In this document: positions 17,857 through 21,828 of the stretch, in pieces
Numbering within the stretch: position 1 is the first letter of the stretch
Layout: every line of letters starts with the position of its first letter
Position numbers and translations under genes: made by a program
Notes under the pieces: generated by a model
Seen by the model: the letters and a program-made list of their open reading frames with translations, nothing else
The model's database searches: none
Told to the model about the DNA's origin: nothing
Origin: Cladosporium sp. IMV 00045
Lineage: Eukaryota > Ascomycota > Dothideomycetes > Cladosporiales > Cladosporiaceae
DNA: 21,828 bases
Reading direction: 5' to 3'
Assembly (NCBI GenBank): GCA_001931905.2
Contig: MSJI02000043.1
Location: 1-21,828, forward strand

Positions 17857-18330
17857 AGGAGAGATCTTGATTTCTGAGTGGAGTTGCGGAGATGTCAAAT
17901 TCGGGTTCCGGCAGAATGTTGTGATATTAGTTGACCAGATTGTGAGACTAGCTTGATGGACAATTTCTCATCCTTAAGACACCAGCAATCAGGAAACGTC
18001 CCTTGCATGAAATGTACTCCGTAGCTCGTGAAGTCGTAGCGTCGATCTTGGTATACTAAGAAGTCATATTAGCCGCCGAGAGCGCTCAATACAATGTAGT
18101 TGTTCTAGTGACCTCTGATATGGCATATGCAGCACTAGCATACTCATAAACGATTACGCCATTTGAGAGACGGTGTTTCTTTTAATAGCACATGCATGGT
18201 ATAATCATTCCCACAGAGAGCCAAACGGCCTCCCTCTTTGTAATATGTACAGCAGCCACATCATGAAATATTGTTATTTTCTGGCTTTGCATCTCTTTTA
18301 TCTTTGTCGTCGCCAAATCCAAGCGTCCAT
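17857..18330. other. Convergent 3' intergenic region
   Basis: 474 bp between the BRCT-WGR gene and NDUFB7, which face each other. AT-rich, with no coding features seen; it holds the two 3' UTRs. Confidence 0.5.
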
Positions 18331-18656
18331 CTAGTTGCTCCTCTGGCCGGGGTTCTGTGCCTTCAACTCATCCATCTTCTTGACTCTCAGCTTGAACTCC
18401 TCGTATTGGCACTTCTCGTATGAATGTCTCTCGTCCTGATCGGTGTTAGTAAGTGCGTCGCAGCTCCAAGTTTCGGTGGCCCGCCGGTACGGGTTGCGGG
18501 TGGTCATACCTCGCACTTCCAGGGCAGGTACCAGTTCGCGGGGCGGCATTTGTTCAGAGGAATGAGGAGGTGAGCGCAGGAGTCGCGGTAAGCAAGAGGC
18601 AGCTTGGCGTCGGACATCTCTTGCCTGGTAGCAGCTATAGGTGTGTTAGCGCTCAT
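18331..18656 (-). CDS. NDUFB7: NADH:ubiquinone oxidoreductase (complex I) subunit NDUFB7/B18
   Basis: Two exons: 18656-18510 (49 codons) and 18435-18331 (34 codons plus TAG). They are separated by a 74 bp intron with GTATGA donor, ACTAACACCGATCAG end and perfect branch ACTAAC. The product is 83 residues, normal for the fungal protein. It contains SDAKLPLAYRDSC, then the twin CX9C motifs C27-x9-C37 and C48-x9-C58 (the second spans the splice junction: WKCE-DERHSYEKCQYEEF), and ends VKKMDELKAQNPGQRSN. Family knowledge: this accessory subunit sits on the intermembrane-space face of the complex I membrane arm and is imported by the Mia40 disulfide relay. The start is supported by an in-frame TAG two codons upstream. 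Reading through the intron instead gives a spurious frame lacking the first CX9C. Confidence 0.93.
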
Positions 18657-19211
18657 ATTCTAGAGCAGTCCTCAATCGTCGGGAGAAGCGTCGCGGATGC
18701 GCCTTTGGTTGCTGTCGGGGTGCCGGGGCAGATCACTACGTACACGTGCTGGGGCCGTCATGGCCGAGGCCGACTGCGTCTTTAAGGGTTTCGGTGACGG
18801 TCATTGTTGTGCTGTATGGTATAATGGCGGGTTGCTCTCTTGCCTTGCGATCGTACACCAAGCACATGAAGTCGACGAGGCATTGGCCGCCCGGAGAGGC
18901 CAAGGCAGGAACGGCTTGCTTTCCGCCATCTAGTGGTCCAAGCTCGACCTTTTGTGAACGCGCGACGGGCTATTGTGGTAACGCGACAATAGGAACACTG
19001 ACGGTCGGAGCTGTCATTTCACTTTTGCTGGGAGACGGAGGAGTAGCGCATTGCTTCTTTCGCTCGCTATACACGGATCCGACGATATGAGATAGATCTT
19101 ACTGGTTAGCCTGGAGCTGCGATCTACCACTCAATTCACTCCGACAGCATCGTCTGTCTTCACAGCCAAACTTTTCGATCACATTAGAACTCACCCAACA
19201 ACCCAAATAAT
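18657..19211. promoter_or_regulatory. Divergent promoter shared by NDUFB7 and the NUP188-like gene
   Basis: 555 bp between the two start codons. The last 90 bases before 19212 are CA-rich like a fungal leader (CACCCAACAACCCAAATAAT then ATG). A plus-strand open frame at 18746-19090 has no homology-like content and is not called. A small upstream ORF for NDUFB7 is listed separately. Confidence 0.4.
18736..18804 (-). other. Possible 22-codon upstream ORF in the NDUFB7 leader
   Basis: ATG at 18804-18802 in CAACAATGACC context, ending at TAG 18736-18738, about 80 nt before the NDUFB7 start. The peptide begins MTVTETLKDAVGLG, which looks more protein-like than random. It could be a translation-regulating uORF, or lie outside the transcript altogether. 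Confidence 0.25.
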
Positions 19212-21828
19212 ATGGCGGGCAATCCTGAGGCGACATACTTCCCGGCGCTGGACAAGTGCCTGTCAGGCTCCGAGGCTCTGATTCCTTGGAAGTCTGTATA
19301 TACCGCACTCAGCGATCTGCCAATCGCCGAATCGAACAGCGCATTGGAAAGCTTCATTTCTGACGAGGTCACCCGCGAGATCCTTGCCAGGCCATTTGCT
19401 CCCTTTCAGAAGCCTTCAACTCAGACCAGATCGAAGTTCGATACCAAAACCGCACCGATCAATGTCTCCCAACCGCCCAACAACGACTATGATTTGCAGC
19501 AATTCAAAGATGATGCGCTTTGGATTTCGAAGGAGCTTGAAATCGACGAGATCTCGGCATTGCGGTGCGCCGTAGTGGAATGGCAACAAAGGCCAGCAGA
19601 CTTGCTTCTGGGCAAAGTGCAGAGCGGCGCGACCAGCGAAGATCTTTCGCAATCGTACTTTGGCAAGAGCAAGGCAATATCGGGAGCGCCTGGCAACACC
19701 GAAGCCAAGACAGGTCCGGATACTGAGCTTCGGAGACAACGACTGCTACAATTGTGCTTCGAGGAACAAAGTGCTGCTAGCGCCTGCAGTGCAATTCTCC
19801 TGTCGCTTGCGGCTAGCACGTCTGACGACAGCCTGAAGGACGCCGCCTCACCGATTTCCCCTCTTTCTGGCGAGCAAAGAACATGGGTACAGTTTCAGGC
19901 AAGCCATGTGTATGCTGTCGCAGATGGCGCGTCGCACAAGCTGTCAACTTGCATCCAAGCCGTTGGCGACCTGTCCAAAAAGCTCGAGGGGCCTGCTCAA
20001 TGGCCCAGTGCACTAAAAGACCGACCTGAACTGGCAATTGCTTACTACGATGCTGTCATCCAAGATCTGGTCAACGCCATGCGAGTGACCTTGGCAGAAA
20101 CCTTCGCTTCGGAGTCGGTCCCTGCGCCTGCGGAAGTACGCGACTGGTTCAAGCTCATGCAGCCTCTTGGTTTCTTTGGTGACCTATCTCCGATGAGCCC
20201 TGCGCAAAACGTCTACATTCCGATTTTGCAGTGCCTAGTCTCCATCACAAGCGCTGCGATACTCAAGCTCCCTGAAACAGTGCAAGAAATTGAACAAAGA
20301 AGGAGTGCAACCCAGGATAAAAATGCACCGAACTACCCCGAAATCGGACATGGTCCCTATATTGCGGACGATGCTTGTGTGAGGGAAATCAACATCATCC
20401 TCTTCCAAGCCGCGGACTGTGGCAACAAAGTTGCTGGCCCAGCCATCTACACCTGGAGCTTAATCACAATGATTATCCGCGATTACGCAAAGAGTGACCA
20501 AGCACAGCATGACGAAGACGCCAGCGACCGCGAGACTGGCAGGCGCTCGTCTTCCATTCGACGTGTACCCAGCAAAGCTCAGACTCCTGTGGAGAAAACC
20601 TGGGAAGCTTTGCAGGACATCGAGCTTGGAGAGCAACGCGAGGACCCTCCTCAATTCTTTGCAATGGTGGCGACCGACTTCATGCAAGTTTACACTATTA
20701 TTGCCAATCTCAGCAACAGTGTGGCTGCTGCTTTCGCTGCAGAATCCGATTGCTCTACCGCGCTATTCGGCCGTTTGGTCCTCTTCGAAACCGTCAGGGT
20801 AAGCTTGCCACTGGTACAGTACGGCGAAGAAGTGCTGGAGGCACTGCTGGCGCTATTCACACCCGATGTGCCTACGAGGAATCAGGTTGATGTGTCCGGC
20901 CCAATATACGAGCGGGCCTTATCCGATGGCGAGCGCTTCAGACCCTTCATCCTGGACCAAGCCTTTGCGCGCTATCCATACGAGCTTTCTCCACTGCTCC
21001 GCCTACTCACCTCTTTAGCATCAGTTCGCGCAGAAGACACAGTTCACGTGGTGGAACTGATGGACGAGCTGAAGAGCTTCACCGTGCTGGTGCCGGAGCT
21101 TTTCAAAGCGTATGCGCTCGACCACGAGGATGAGGGGACGAACAGCATGCACCTCACTGAAGACTTCTCGATATTCGATCCGAGACCATCTCTCGACTTT
21201 TACCAAAGCCAAGAAGAATCTCGGGCAATGGTGCTTGCTGACGGTGGGCTTTCGAATGCCGTCTCTACCATCCTTGCAGGAACGCCTGGCATCATCATCA
21301 AGGACACCAGGCCCTTCGTGCTGATGTTGAACCACCACCACTCTGGTCTTGCCTATCTTGGTGTCTTGTTGTCGACTCTATTGCCAAACTCCGAGCTCAT
21401 TATCCCGACTTCGAGTAACAACATTGACAGATACACTGCCGCGGAGATCGTCAACTTCCTCGTCGTTTTGGTGAAGGGCGCCTCGACCCGTGAAGACAGC
21501 GATCATATCCTGGGGCGTTTCGGTTTCTCACTGAAAGAAGACTTGGACATCATTTCCATCTTGGCTGAGATCATGGAACTCGAGCTGCTTGCATTCATCG
21601 ATCAAAATGCTCAAGACGGTTCTCTTCAACTGCTGATAGCCTGCACTGACTTCTTTGACGCCCTTGTCGCTTACACCCCTGAGCGTACCTGGTCCTGGCT
21701 GTCTAGAAGTAGCCTGCTTGGCATGAACGGGGGAGTCAGCGCACTTGTCGCTGTGGTCTCTGGCGTGGAGGTCCGCGCCGGCCAATACGGCTTCTTGAGC
21801 TCTTGCGTCAAGCTTTACGAGTCTATTC
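19212..21828 (+). CDS. nup188: NUP188-like nucleoporin, N-terminal 872 residues (partial)
   Basis: A single open frame runs from ATG 19212 to the window edge with no stop and no intron needed. It begins MAGNPEATYFPALDKCLSGS followed by IPWKSVYTALSDL, the N-terminal pattern of fungal Nup188. It continues as a long, mostly helical, low-charge protein with segments such as ALRCAVVEWQQRP, WFKLMQPLGFFGDLSP and GTPGIIIKDTRPFVLMLNHH. A disordered basic Ser/Arg patch (GRRSSSIRRVPSK) lies near residue 445. Family knowledge: Nup188 is a roughly 1,800-residue alpha-solenoid scaffold of the inner ring of the nuclear pore complex, binding Nic96. About half of the protein is present; the C-terminal solenoid lies beyond the window. 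It is transcribed divergently from NDUFB7. Nup192/Nup205 is the main alternative; the opening motif favours Nup188. Confidence 0.8.
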   Translation, partial: MAGNPEATYFPALDKCLSGSEALIPWKSVYTALSDLPIAESNSALESFISDEVTREILARPFAPFQKPSTQTRSKFDTKTAPINVSQPPNNDYDLQQFKDDALWISKELEIDEISALRCAVVEWQQRPADLLLGKVQSGATSEDLSQSYFGKSKAISGAPGNTEAKTGPDTELRRQRLLQLCFEEQSAASACSAILLSLAASTSDDSLKDAASPISPLSGEQRTWVQFQASHVYAVADGASHKLSTCIQAVGDLSKKLEGPAQWPSALKDRPELAIAYYDAVIQDLVNAMRVTLAETFASESVPAPAEVRDWFKLMQPLGFFGDLSPMSPAQNVYIPILQCLVSITSAAILKLPETVQEIEQRRSATQDKNAPNYPEIGHGPYIADDACVREINIILFQAADCGNKVAGPAIYTWSLITMIIRDYAKSDQAQHDEDASDRETGRRSSSIRRVPSKAQTPVEKTWEALQDIELGEQREDPPQFFAMVATDFMQVYTIIANLSNSVAAAFAAESDCSTALFGRLVLFETVRVSLPLVQYGEEVLEALLALFTPDVPTRNQVDVSGPIYERALSDGERFRPFILDQAFARYPYELSPLLRLLTSLASVRAEDTVHVVELMDELKSFTVLVPELFKAYALDHEDEGTNSMHLTEDFSIFDPRPSLDFYQSQEESRAMVLADGGLSNAVSTILAGTPGIIIKDTRPFVLMLNHHHSGLAYLGVLLSTLLPNSELIIPTSSNNIDRYTAAEIVNFLVVLVKGASTREDSDHILGRFGFSLKEDLDIISILAEIMELELLAFIDQNAQDGSLQLLIACTDFFDALVAYTPERTWSWLSRSSLLGMNGGVSALVAVVSGVEVRAGQYGFLSSCVKLYESI

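Noticed and set aside
18746..19090. 114-codon plus-strand frame in the NDUFB7/NUP188 promoter
   Set aside because: No domain, odd composition and it overlaps a divergent promoter; a hydrophobic stretch alone is not enough.

Overview
The window is nuclear DNA of a filamentous ascomycete (Pezizomycotina). Evidence is short 52-74 bp introns with GT...AG ends and CTAAC/CTGAC branch sites, a fused glutamine amidotransferase-IGPS-PRAI tryptophan gene, a SUN/GH132 wall protein, an APSES-ankyrin cell-cycle factor, and a NACHT-ankyrin (fungal NLR) gene. A Dothideomycete is a guess from overall flavour, not something the sequence proves.

Region 1 (1-447) is the last exon of a two-SH3 protein, most likely the F-BAR actin regulator Bzz1, preceded by the tail of an intron. 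Region 2 (about 900-5450) is an accessory island. It holds a short telomere-like tract, a decayed NLR fragment on the plus strand interrupted by a degenerate tandem repeat, and a nearly full-length minus-strand NACHT-ankyrin gene carrying two in-frame stop codons. It also holds a 214 bp MITE-like element with 26 bp inverted termini and an intron-containing tRNA-Pro(CGG). About 2 kb with no recognised gene follows.

Region 3 (7663-21828) is conserved housekeeping sequence. In order: a SUN-family secreted wall protein (+); MBP1-type APSES factor of the MBF complex (-, three exons); trpC (+), sharing a 421 bp divergent promoter with MBP1; a BRCT+WGR nuclear protein (+, three exons) without a PARP catalytic domain; the complex I subunit NDUFB7 (-, two exons); and the first 872 residues of a NUP188-like nucleoporin (+), which runs off the window.

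The observations most worth a second look are these. trpC carries a one-base deletion in its IGPS domain. The NLR locus has two nonsense codons and a second, oppositely oriented NLR relic ending about 20 bp from its tail. The MITE-like inverted repeat lies just upstream of the NLR. The BRCT-WGR protein lacks a catalytic domain and ends in a recent tandem duplication that doubles a KRKRE nuclear-localisation motif. There is no operon logic here; apart from the two divergent pairs (MBP1/trpC and NDUFB7/NUP188) the genes are functionally independent.
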